Shown: piece after piece, positions 57,034 to 64,000 of the stretch
How positions within the stretch are numbered: the first letter of the stretch is position 1
Layout: every line of letters starts with the position of its first letter
Assembly: GCA_036505215.1 (NCBI GenBank)
Contig: DASXTW010000160.1
Span: 1 to 64,000, forward strand
Length of the DNA stretch: 64,000 bases
Direction: 5' to 3'
Source of the DNA: DASXTW01 sp036505215
GTDB lineage: Bacteria; Actinomycetota; UBA4738
Made by a program: the position numbers and the translations under genes
Notes under the pieces: model-generated
Databases searched by the model: none
The model's input: the letters and a program-made list of their open reading frames with translations, nothing else
What the model was told of the DNA's origin: nothing

Positions 57034-58491
57034 TTATGCCCTGGCCGGCGACTTCCCGGCCCCGGTCGGCGACGTCTCTTCCCCATTGAGGTCTCTGTGC
57101 TCGGTGCCCGATGCCGGCAGGGCGAACGTGAACCGGGCACCTTGCTCTTCGCTCTCGGCCCAGATTCTTCCTCCGTGAGCCTCCACCACCGAGCGGGCGA
57201 TGGCCAGGCCGAGACCCGTGCCTCCGTCGCCGCGAGACCTGGATGGATCTACCCGGTAGAACCTCTCGAACACCAAGGGGAGGTGCTCCTTCGAGATGCC
57301 CGGCCCCGTGTCCTCCACGGAAACTTCACACGACTTGTTCTCCTGCGCTGCTCGCACCGTCACCGCCCCGCCGGGCGGGGTGAAGCGCACGGCGTTGTCG
57401 AGGAGGTTGAACAGCACCTGGTGGATTCGTTCGCGGTCGGCCTCCACCGGAGGCAGGTCGGTGGGGACCTCGTTGTGAATCTCCACCGTCCTGGCGCGGT
57501 CGGGCCGGGCTACCTCGATCTCCTTGACCACTCGTTCCACCAGCAGACCCAGCGGGACCGGCTCGATCTCCAGAGGCACGTCGCCGGCCTCCAGGCGCGA
57601 CAGGTCGAGGAGCTGGTCGATCAGCCGGGAGAGGCGTTCGGACTGTTGGAGCATGACCTCGATGAGCGCCGGGTTCGGATCCTCCACGCCATCCAACAGG
57701 TTCTCCAGGTGGGCCCGCAGCGCCGAGATCGGCGTCTTGAGCTCGTGGGACACGTTGGCCACCAGATCCCGCCGCAGGCGCTCGAGGCTCTCCATCTCTC
57801 CAGCCATCCGGTTGAATGCCACGGCCAACTGGCCGACCTCGTCGCGTGACCGAACGGTCACGCTGGCCCGGTAGTCACCCTTGGACATCCTGCGGGCAGC
57901 CTGCGCCATGTCACGGAGCGGCTGGGTCATGCCCCGGGCCAGGATGCGCGCGAGGAACAGCGCGATGAACGCGGCGATGGCCCCCGCCAGGAGGAACTGC
58001 CACCAGACGCTTCGAACGAACCGGGCCGTCCCGGCGATGGCCCCGGCCGGGCCGCTTCCCTCGAGCCGGTGGGAGAGGTACACGGCCCCCACCACCGTCC
58101 CCTGCCGCAGGACCGGGACGCCCAGGTACTCGACTCGTCCGTGCGTCCCGGTGTCGATGGCGCCGGTCAGGGCACGGTCCGCCGTCGGGGGAACTTCCAG
58201 ATCGCCGGCCAGGGGCTTGCCCGACGGCCCGATCACCACGACGGGATTGGGGACCTGTCCGATCACCCGGTTGAGGGATTTCGACGGGACGCCGGTCGGG
58301 GTGAAGGAAAGCGCCGCCACCCCCTGAGCCTGGCCCAGGAGCTGGCGCAGCTCCCGGTCCCGTTCCGATTGACGAAGGGCGAAGCCGACCGCAATGTACA
58401 TGATCAGGATGGTCACGGCCACGGCGAACACGATCACCGAACCGAGCTTGGCTCGGATCGTGGGGAGGCGGTCGAGCGGCCGCATGGCCAT
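57034..58491 (-). CDS. sensor histidine kinase
   Basis: The ATG at 58491 overlaps the regulator's TGA by one base (TGATG). The 485-residue membrane kinase has TM1 (LGSVIVFAVAVTILIMYIAV), an external sensor region of about 130 residues, TM2 (WWQFLLAGAIAAFIALFLAR), HAMP (RGMTQPLRDMAQAARRMSKG), HisKA with the phosphorylated His in LVANVSHELKTPISALRAHL, and HATPase (N box LFNLLDNAVRFTPPGG, VEDTGPGIS, GGTGLGLAIARSVVEAHGG). The signal is unknown. It is cotranscribed with the response regulator. Confidence 0.95.
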   Translation of the reverse strand: MAMRPLDRLPTIRAKLGSVIVFAVAVTILIMYIAVGFALRQSERDRELRQLLGQAQGVAALSFTPTGVPSKSLNRVIGQVPNPVVVIGPSGKPLAGDLEVPPTADRALTGAIDTGTHGRVEYLGVPVLRQGTVVGAVYLSHRLEGSGPAGAIAGTARFVRSVWWQFLLAGAIAAFIALFLARILARGMTQPLRDMAQAARRMSKGDYRASVTVRSRDEVGQLAVAFNRMAGEMESLERLRRDLVANVSHELKTPISALRAHLENLLDGVEDPNPALIEVMLQQSERLSRLIDQLLDLSRLEAGDVPLEIEPVPLGLLVERVVKEIEVARPDRARTVEIHNEVPTDLPPVEADRERIHQVLFNLLDNAVRFTPPGGAVTVRAAQENKSCEVSVEDTGPGISKEHLPLVFERFYRVDPSRSRGDGGTGLGLAIARSVVEAHGGRIWAESEEQGARFTFALPASGTEHRDLNGEETSPTGAGKSPARA

Positions 58492-59216
58492 CAGCCCTGC
58501 AGGGCCCCCCGAGCCATCTCGCGCTCCTCTTCCTGAAAGGCGTACCCGACACCGTGGACCGTGCGGATGTACTTCGGCTCGGCCGCCTCGTCCCCGAGCT
58601 TGCGACGGACCCGTGCGACATGGGAGTCGACCACTCGGCCCCCCGCGTAGTCGCGGTAGCCCCACACCCGGTCCATGAGCTGATCCCGACTGAACACCAC
58701 GCCCGGGCTCCTGGCCAGAGTGAGCAGGATCTCGAACTCGAGTGGCGTGAGCGTGATCTCGTGTTCACCTCGGCTGATCCGCCGTCGAGCGGGATCGATG
58801 GAAAGGTCGAAGCGGGTCACTGACTCGGTCGGATCCGCCTGGTGGATACGATCCATCCGCCGGAGAATGGCCCGTACTCGAGCCGCCAACTCGCGAAGGC
58901 TGAACGGTTTCGTCAAGTAGTCGTCGGCTCCCACGGCGAAACCGGCCACCTTGTCTGCCTCGTCCGTCCGAGCGGTGAGCATGAGAACCGGCACCCAGTC
59001 GTTCTTCTGGATCTCGCGGCATACCTCCAGGCCGTCCATGCCGGGCAACATGAGGTCGAGGACGACCAGATCGGGGGGCTCCGCCGAGGCCGAGCGGAGC
59101 GCTTCGGGCCCGTCGTAGACGACCCGTACCTGGTACCCCTCGCTGGCGAGGCGGGCCCGGACGGCCTCGGCGATGGCCTCCTCGTCTTCGACGACCAGGA
59201 TCTTCCTGCCGGTCAT
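58491..59216 (-). CDS. OmpR/PhoB-type response regulator
   Basis: Started at ATG 59216 (MTGRKILVVEDEEAIAEAVR). The 241-residue regulator has a receiver domain with the acidic pocket EDEE, the phospho-acceptor Asp in DLVVLDLMLPGMDGL (about residue 53), Thr in LTARTDEADKVAGF and Lys in YLTKPFSLREL. A C-terminal winged helix follows (LTPLEFEILLTLARSPGVVF, YRDYAGGRVVDSHVARVRRK). It pairs with the kinase downstream. Similar pairs near rseP or ispG are not universal, so targets cannot be guessed from position. Confidence 0.96.
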   Translation of the reverse strand: MTGRKILVVEDEEAIAEAVRARLASEGYQVRVVYDGPEALRSASAEPPDLVVLDLMLPGMDGLEVCREIQKNDWVPVLMLTARTDEADKVAGFAVGADDYLTKPFSLRELAARVRAILRRMDRIHQADPTESVTRFDLSIDPARRRISRGEHEITLTPLEFEILLTLARSPGVVFSRDQLMDRVWGYRDYAGGRVVDSHVARVRRKLGDEAAEPKYIRTVHGVGYAFQEEEREMARGALQG

Positions 59217-59335
59217 GGGCAACGGCGGGCGAGCAGAACGGGTCCGTTCACGGACCAATCCTAGCCCTCCGCTTCTTGCCGTCCCGTCCGACAGGTGTGG
59301 AGAACCTGTAACGGGTGCAGGCAGAGCAGCCCGAC

Positions 59336-60466
59336 TCAGCGGAACGGCGTCGGGATCGGGTTGACGATGTCGAGATAGGTGATGGCGAGGGCGAACAGGA
59401 TGATGAAGCTCGTGACGAGCGCCGTGACCGGAACCAGCTTGCGGATGTCGGGCTTGCGCCGACGCAGCTTCTCGTAGGCAAGGATCGCCAGATGGCCGCC
59501 GTCGAGAGGCGGTAGCGGAGCCAGGTTCAGGATCGCAACGAAGATATTGAACCCCACGAGCAGCCCGATGAAGAAGTCCCATGCTCCGGCCCGGACCGCC
59601 TGCCCGGCCACTCGGGTGGCCCCGACCACCCCGATCGCGTCGTTCGGTGTGCGCTCGCCCGAACCCACCAGGAGGTGTCCGACGCGCCGGAGCGCCGAGG
59701 GGCCGAACACGTCCCCGAGTCTGAGGACGACATCCTTGGTGCTCTGACCGGTGATGATGGCGGACCGTCCGATGGCGGTGAACGGATCGGTCCGCTCGCG
59801 GACCGCCCCGAGCGACACCCCCAGGCGCCCCACCGGCTGGCGAACACCGGGCACTCTGGCCAGGACCGGCGTCGCGGTGACGGTGATCGTTCGGCCGCTT
59901 CGGCGGATGGTCACCTTGATCGGCCGGCCGACGTGGCTCCGGGTGAATTGGATCAACGCGTCCGCGGAATGGACCGGGATCCCTTCTACAGCCAGGATCT
60001 CGTCCCCTTGCCGCAACCCCGCCTGGACCGCCGGTGAGATCTGGCGGTTCAGCGTGGGCACGATCGTCTCGACCATTGGCCGGTGCTCATTGGGAGCACC
60101 GATGGCCATGAAGAAGAACATGAGGAACAGGGCGGCCATCACGAAATGGGTCACCGGGCCCGCCACGATGACGATGGCGCGTTGCCACACCGGCTTGGCC
60201 CCGAACGTCCGCGGATACTCCTCCGGAGTGGGTTCCTGGAAGGGATTCATCCCGGCGATCCGGACGTACCCTCCCGCAGGGATGGCCTTGAGCCCGTACT
60301 CGGTCTCCCCCCGCCGGAAGGACCACAGGCGAGGCCCGAACCCGACGAAAAACTCCTCCACCTTGATCCCGAACAGCTTGGCGGAGAAGAAGTGGCCCGC
60401 CTCGTGGACCATCACCACCAGGATGAGCACCACGATGAACAGAAACACTCCAAGGGTTGTGGACAC
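59336..60466 (-). CDS. site-2 protease family M50 metalloprotease (RseP/Rip1-like)
   Basis: The GTG at 60466 starts a 376-residue intramembrane protease. The zinc motif HEAGH lies in the first helix (LILVVMVHEAGHFFSAKLFG), a PDZ domain covers about residues 110-200 (AVQAGLRQGDEILAVEGIPV), and the third zinc ligand Asp is in NLAPLPPLDGGHLAILAYEK. Homologs RseP and Rip1 cut anti-sigma factors and remnant signal peptides. It lies 25 bases after dxr, in the conserved cdsA-dxr-rseP-ispG order. Confidence 0.95.
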   Translation of the reverse strand: MSTTLGVFLFIVVLILVVMVHEAGHFFSAKLFGIKVEEFFVGFGPRLWSFRRGETEYGLKAIPAGGYVRIAGMNPFQEPTPEEYPRTFGAKPVWQRAIVIVAGPVTHFVMAALFLMFFFMAIGAPNEHRPMVETIVPTLNRQISPAVQAGLRQGDEILAVEGIPVHSADALIQFTRSHVGRPIKVTIRRSGRTITVTATPVLARVPGVRQPVGRLGVSLGAVRERTDPFTAIGRSAIITGQSTKDVVLRLGDVFGPSALRRVGHLLVGSGERTPNDAIGVVGATRVAGQAVRAGAWDFFIGLLVGFNIFVAILNLAPLPPLDGGHLAILAYEKLRRRKPDIRKLVPVTALVTSFIILFALAITYLDIVNPIPTPFR

Positions 60467-60491
60467 TGGGGATGACCCTTTCTCGGCAGCC

Positions 60492-61652
60492 TTACAGGGA
60501 CTCGATGATCTCCGCGGCGCGGGCCCGGGCCCACCGATCCGCCCGGTCCAAGGCGACCTCGGAGACGACAGGAGCTGCGCCGTGCTCGTCGAGTACCGCG
60601 CCCACCACTTCGGGGATCTGAACGAGCCGGATCTTCCCTTCCAGGAAAGCCATGACGGCCACCTCGTTCGCCGCATTCAGCGCGGCGGGATAGGTCAGCC
60701 CCAAACGGCCGGCCCGATAGGCCAGGTCGACGGCGGGGAACGCTTCCCTGTCGAGCTCTTCGAAGCTCATCCTGCCCAGCGCGGCCAGGTCGAGCCCCTG
60801 GATCCCCGTGCCCAAGCGGTCGGGGAAGGCCAGGGCGAGCTGGATGGGCAGGCGCATGTCGGCCGCGGCCATCTGGGCGATCATGCTCCCGTCCGCGAAC
60901 TCGGCGATGCCGTGGATGATCGACTCGGGGTGCACGACCACGTCGATGTGGTTGTACTCGAGGCGGAACAGGTAGTGAGCCTCGATCACCTCGAGGCCCT
61001 TGTTCATGAGGGTGGCCGAGTCGATCGTGATCTTCGGGCCCATCTGCCACGTGGGATGGGCCAGGGCCTCCTTCACCGAAGCCTTGGCCAGCTCGTCACG
61101 TGACCAGCCTCGGAACGGGCCACCCGAAGCGGTGATGATGACCCGCTTGAGGTCCTCCCGGCGCTCTCCCCGAAGGCATTGGGCCAGGGCCGAATGCTCG
61201 GAGTCCACGGGGACCAGCCGGTCGGGCTCGCCCTTCACCAGGTCCATGATCAGCTCGCCCCCGACCACCAGCGACTCCTTGTTGGCCAGGGCCAGCATTT
61301 TCCCCGACTGCAGGGCCGCAAGGGAGGGTGGGAGTCCAACGGCCCCGACCATGGCGTTCAGGACCATGTCGGCGTCCGATTCCCTGGCCAGCGTCTCCAT
61401 GGCCCCCGGGCCGGAGATGATGTCGATGGCCCGGATCGGCCCGAGGTTTTTCTTGAGCTCGTCGGCGGCCTGCTCGTCTGCGATGGCCACCAGCGGCGGC
61501 ATGAACTCGCGGATCTGACCGATCAGCAGCTGATGGCTGGTTCCCTTTGCGCCCAGCCCGACCACCCGGAAGCGATCCGGATTCCTCCGGACCACGTCCA
61601 GTGCCTGCGCGCCGACCGAGCCGGTCGACCCAAGGATGGCCAGGGAGCGCAC
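60492..61652 (-). CDS. dxr: 1-deoxy-D-xylulose 5-phosphate reductoisomerase
   Basis: A 386-residue NADPH enzyme, second step of the MEP pathway. The N-terminal nucleotide motif is LAILGSTGSVGAQALDVVRR. The catalytic region has LALANKESLVVGGELIM, PVDSEHSALAQCL (metal Asp and Glu), ITASGGPFRG with the flexible loop, MGPKITIDSATLMNKGLEVI, and HPESIIHGIAEFADGS. Complete and of normal length. It lies 62 bases after cdsA, whose neighbours frr and rseP complete the canonical cluster. Confidence 0.98.
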   Translation of the reverse strand: MRSLAILGSTGSVGAQALDVVRRNPDRFRVVGLGAKGTSHQLLIGQIREFMPPLVAIADEQAADELKKNLGPIRAIDIISGPGAMETLARESDADMVLNAMVGAVGLPPSLAALQSGKMLALANKESLVVGGELIMDLVKGEPDRLVPVDSEHSALAQCLRGERREDLKRVIITASGGPFRGWSRDELAKASVKEALAHPTWQMGPKITIDSATLMNKGLEVIEAHYLFRLEYNHIDVVVHPESIIHGIAEFADGSMIAQMAAADMRLPIQLALAFPDRLGTGIQGLDLAALGRMSFEELDREAFPAVDLAYRAGRLGLTYPAALNAANEVAVMAFLEGKIRLVQIPEVVGAVLDEHGAAPVVSEVALDRADRWARARAAEIIESL

Positions 61653-61714
61653 GACGTAGAGGTTACCCCCCGATACCGACTTTGTCGGGAACGGCCCCGA
61701 ATCTGGCCCGGAGT

Positions 61715-63472
61715 TCAGAAGATCAGCCTGAGGAAGTAGAAAGCGGCCGGGGCGACGAACAGGACGGAGTCGATCCGATCGAGGACCCCTCCGTGCCCCG
61801 GAAGGACCGACCCCATGTCCTTCACTCCCAGGTCCCTCTTGATGGCCGACTCGGCAAGGTCGCCAAGCGGTGCGAACACGGCCACGATGATGGCCAGTCC
61901 GACAGACTTCACCAGGTTGAGGGGATCGATCGAGGGGAGGATGGCCACGGCCAGGGCGAAGGTGACCACGGTTGCCCCGAACAGGCCTTCCCAGGACTTC
62001 TTCGGGCTGATCGTCGGTGCCAGGGGACGGCTACCCCAGAACGAACCGAACAGGAAGGCCGAGATGTCGTAGATGAACGTCAGGCCGAGGACGGCGAGCA
62101 TCAGGGCGCGGCCAGACTGTGACTGGGCCAGGATGACCAGGATGAACCCCGCCAGGAAGGGGACGTACAACACACCGAGCAGGGTGGAGCCGATATGTGC
62201 CAATGCCCCCTCTCGGGCCTTCGGCACCGCAGCCATGTACCAGAGGAACGAGAGCATCAGCCCGAGGACCACGAAGAAGACCATGGCCTGCTCACCCTTG
62301 AGATAGGCCCCGGCCAGCGTGAACCCACCGATGACGAGGCCGAGAGCCGTCGCAGGCTGATGGCCCTTGCGCTGCATGGTGGCGTACAGCTCGGCCTGCC
62401 CCAGCAGGACGACGCCGCCGGCCACGACGGCGAACGCCGCCTTGGCCACGGCCAGGGAGACCAAGGCGACCCCGGCCAGGATGGCCGCGGTGAGGACAGC
62501 CGCAGGCAGGTTCCTCGCGGGCTCCGGAGGCCCGGCCTGCTCCGCCATGATGGGACGAGAGGTCGGCTCTTCCCACGTAGGGCCGGTCAGGGGCTCGGTT
62601 CCGCCCACCCTGACGGTTCTGGGCCCGTCCGGCTCCTCGATGTCGGCGAGGAGCTCCTCCTCAACCTGGCCCGGCCCCCGGGCCCCCCCGAAGGACGCCG
62701 CAAGGTTGTCGGCCGCAGCCTCAACATCAGCGATGTCCGGCTCGTCCCAGTAGGACTCCTCCTCAGAGGACGTCTCGGGCACCTGCTCCTCATCCGCTTC
62801 GGCCCTGGCCCGGGCTCCCTCGTCCTCGCCGAAGGGCCCGCCCAGACCGGCGGCCTCCTCCTCCTCAGCCCGAGGGAGGTCCCGATACTCGGGGGGAGCC
62901 TTCTTCAGATCTTCCAGGCTGAGCTCGTGCCCCTCTTCTCGGTTCGCCCCCGCATCCATGGCGACCGCTTCGCCCAGGTCCTCATCCGCGTCGTAGCCGA
63001 ACAGGTCCTCTTCGGTCTCGGCGGCCGGCCGACCGCCCGGATACTCGATCTCCTCGACCTGCTCTTCGTCCTTGACCTGCTCTTCGTCCTCGACCTGCTC
63101 GTCGTCGCCCAGGCTGTCTCGCAGCCTGCTCCATTCCCCGGGAACCTCGTCCTCCGGGGGTTCGGCCGGAGGACTCCGCCCATCAACGGGCTTACGGGCA
63201 TCGGCGCTCGAGTCCGATCCGAGGTCGAGGCCCTCGATGTCCGGTTCCCAGCCCGGCGGGAGCAGATCTTCAGCGGGCTCGGATGCACCGGGCTCGAGCG
63301 GTCCCCCTCGATCCGGCCGCCGGGTTTCCGCCGAACCGGGGTCTTTTTCATCGGCTCCACCGGCCCCGGAGCCGCGACGGCCCGGCCCGGGATTGCCCTG
63401 AGCGAAGAACTTGTCCAGGTCCTCGAAGAGGTCTTCGAACTTGCCCGCCCGCTCGTCGCCTTCGGGAACCAT
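61715..63472 (-). CDS. cdsA: phosphatidate cytidylyltransferase with long acidic N-terminal extension
   Basis: The C-terminal 265 residues are a normal CdsA membrane enzyme, which makes CDP-diacylglycerol. About eight helices are visible; the signature PLGDLAESAIKRDLGVKDMG then SVLPGHGGVLDRIDS is intact, as is PTISPKKSWEGLFGA. Residues 1 to about 320 are unusual: disordered, strongly acidic, with imperfect repeats EQVEDEEQVKDEEQVEE (125-141) and many Asp/Glu/Pro. The frame is continuous and the start ATG follows the frr stop directly. The same cytoplasmic extension is absent from most CdsA proteins (usually 260-300 residues). Its product feeds PgsA. Confidence 0.95.
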   Translation of the reverse strand: MVPEGDERAGKFEDLFEDLDKFFAQGNPGPGRRGSGAGGADEKDPGSAETRRPDRGGPLEPGASEPAEDLLPPGWEPDIEGLDLGSDSSADARKPVDGRSPPAEPPEDEVPGEWSRLRDSLGDDEQVEDEEQVKDEEQVEEIEYPGGRPAAETEEDLFGYDADEDLGEAVAMDAGANREEGHELSLEDLKKAPPEYRDLPRAEEEEAAGLGGPFGEDEGARARAEADEEQVPETSSEEESYWDEPDIADVEAAADNLAASFGGARGPGQVEEELLADIEEPDGPRTVRVGGTEPLTGPTWEEPTSRPIMAEQAGPPEPARNLPAAVLTAAILAGVALVSLAVAKAAFAVVAGGVVLLGQAELYATMQRKGHQPATALGLVIGGFTLAGAYLKGEQAMVFFVVLGLMLSFLWYMAAVPKAREGALAHIGSTLLGVLYVPFLAGFILVILAQSQSGRALMLAVLGLTFIYDISAFLFGSFWGSRPLAPTISPKKSWEGLFGATVVTFALAVAILPSIDPLNLVKSVGLAIIVAVFAPLGDLAESAIKRDLGVKDMGSVLPGHGGVLDRIDSVLFVAPAAFYFLRLIF

Positions 63473-64000
63473 TTAGACCTCCCCCAGCTCCTTCTCTTTC
63501 TGCTCGAGGATGCGGTCGACCTCGGCCACGTACTGGTCCGTGAGGCGCTGAAGCTCCTTTTCTGCCCTGCGCAGGTCGTCCTCCGAAATGCTGTGGTCTC
63601 GCTCCTCCCGTTCCAGGTGCTCCTTCGCGTGGCGACGGACGTTGCGAACGGACACCCGGCCTTCCTCGGCCCGGTCGCGGGCCAGCTTGATCAGGTCCTT
63701 CCGGCGCTCCTCCGTGAGCGGGGGGAAGGCCAGCCGGATGACGTTGCCGTCGTTCGACGGTGTGAGTCCGAGGTCGGAGGACATGATGGCCTTCTCCATC
63801 GCCGACATCGCATTCCGGTCGAAGGGTTGGATGACCAGGAGGCGAGGCTCGGGCACGGAGAACGAGGCGAGCTGATTCAGTGCCACCTGCGTACCGTAGT
63901 AGTCGACCGTCACCCGGTCCAGCAGCTTCGGGTTGGCCCGGCCAGTACGCAGGGAGGAGAGCTCCTCCTGGGTGAACGACACCGCGCCGCGCATCTTCTG
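63473..64000 (-). CDS. frr: ribosome recycling factor, 5' end outside window
   Basis: The visible 175 codons carry almost the whole factor: KMRGAVSFTQEELSSLRTGR, ANPKLLDRVTVDYYGTQVAL, LLVIQPFDRNAMSAMEKAIM, GNVIRLAFPPLTEERRKDLI and LARDRAEEGRVSVRNVRRHA. The reading continues past the edge (codons CAG AAG before the in-frame ATG at 63994), and RRF normally has about ten more residues, so that ATG is not the true start. RRF splits post-termination ribosomes together with EF-G. pyrH is expected upstream outside the window. Confidence 0.97.
   Translation of the reverse strand, partial: QKMRGAVSFTQEELSSLRTGRANPKLLDRVTVDYYGTQVALNQLASFSVPEPRLLVIQPFDRNAMSAMEKAIMSSDLGLTPSNDGNVIRLAFPPLTEERRKDLIKLARDRAEEGRVSVRNVRRHAKEHLEREERDHSISEDDLRRAEKELQRLTDQYVAEVDRILEQKEKELGEV

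Overview
The window is 64 kb of high-GC bacterial chromosome with actinobacterial gene order and regulation. It carries SOS boxes of the Gram-positive CGAACNNNNGTTCG type, a LysM protein divergent from lexA, a DUF222/HNH (13E12-type) relic, a class II (B12-dependent) ribonucleotide reductase under NrdR, PPOX/F420-type small enzymes and many GTG starts. Use of DapL (LL-diaminopimelate aminotransferase) and the general synteny suggest a deep-branching, probably uncultured member of Actinomycetota outside the classical Actinomycetia. That placement is an inference from gene content, not a phylogenetic result.

Layout. Bases 1-5.5 kb are an eroded accessory region: a LuxR-type tail, two broken tyrosine recombinases, a broken DUF2182 membrane protein, a cupin, and a large LuxR-family regulator, ending at a tRNA-Gly(GCC) gene that is the likely attachment site. 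From 5.7 kb onward the window is core genome, read mostly on the minus strand: dut, a chagasin-like lipoprotein, nrdJ-nrdR, the lexA/LysM divergent SOS pair, hflX, dapL-dapF-miaA-miaB, rny, recX-recA, thpR, cinA-pgsA-rodZ-like, ftsK, rnj, dapA, then (33-41 kb) a PIG-L deacetylase, dapB, an M16 peptidase, pnp, rpsO, capA, ribF. A short plus-strand island at 30.8-33.4 kb holds the cobalamin adenosyltransferase and small enzymes. From 41.5 to 49.6 kb lie a DsrE-like gene, a lipoprotein amidase and the translation cluster truB-nrnA-rbfA-DUF503-infB-ylxR-nusA-rimP. From 50 to 64 kb lie an HNH relic, proS, an orphan peptide-type ABC binding protein, a Crp/Fnr regulator, ispG, yjbQ, a two-component system, rseP, dxr, cdsA and the 5'-truncated frr.

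How the genes fit together. Four enzymes (DapA, DapB, DapL, DapF) give the complete short route from aspartate semialdehyde to meso-diaminopimelate. IspG and Dxr belong to the MEP isoprenoid pathway. NrdJ needs adenosylcobalamin, and the window also encodes a PduO-type adenosyltransferase. LexA, RecA, the LysM protein and the HNH relic share SOS boxes. RNase Y, RNase J, PNPase and NrnA supply RNA turnover. Many neighbours overlap by 1-8 bases (ATGA, GTGA, TTGA), so translational coupling is widespread.

The most notable observations are these: a DsrE-like gene (41505-41864) with one in-frame TGA exactly at the first position of a CxxC motif, followed by a perfect stem-loop at the spacing of a bacterial SECIS element, so a candidate selenoprotein; intrinsic terminators placed between a promoter and the start codon of rny and of rimP-nusA, which look like attenuators; a 22-bp perfect palindrome at the predicted start point of nrdJ; and a palindromic repeat family whose arms differ but keep pairing.
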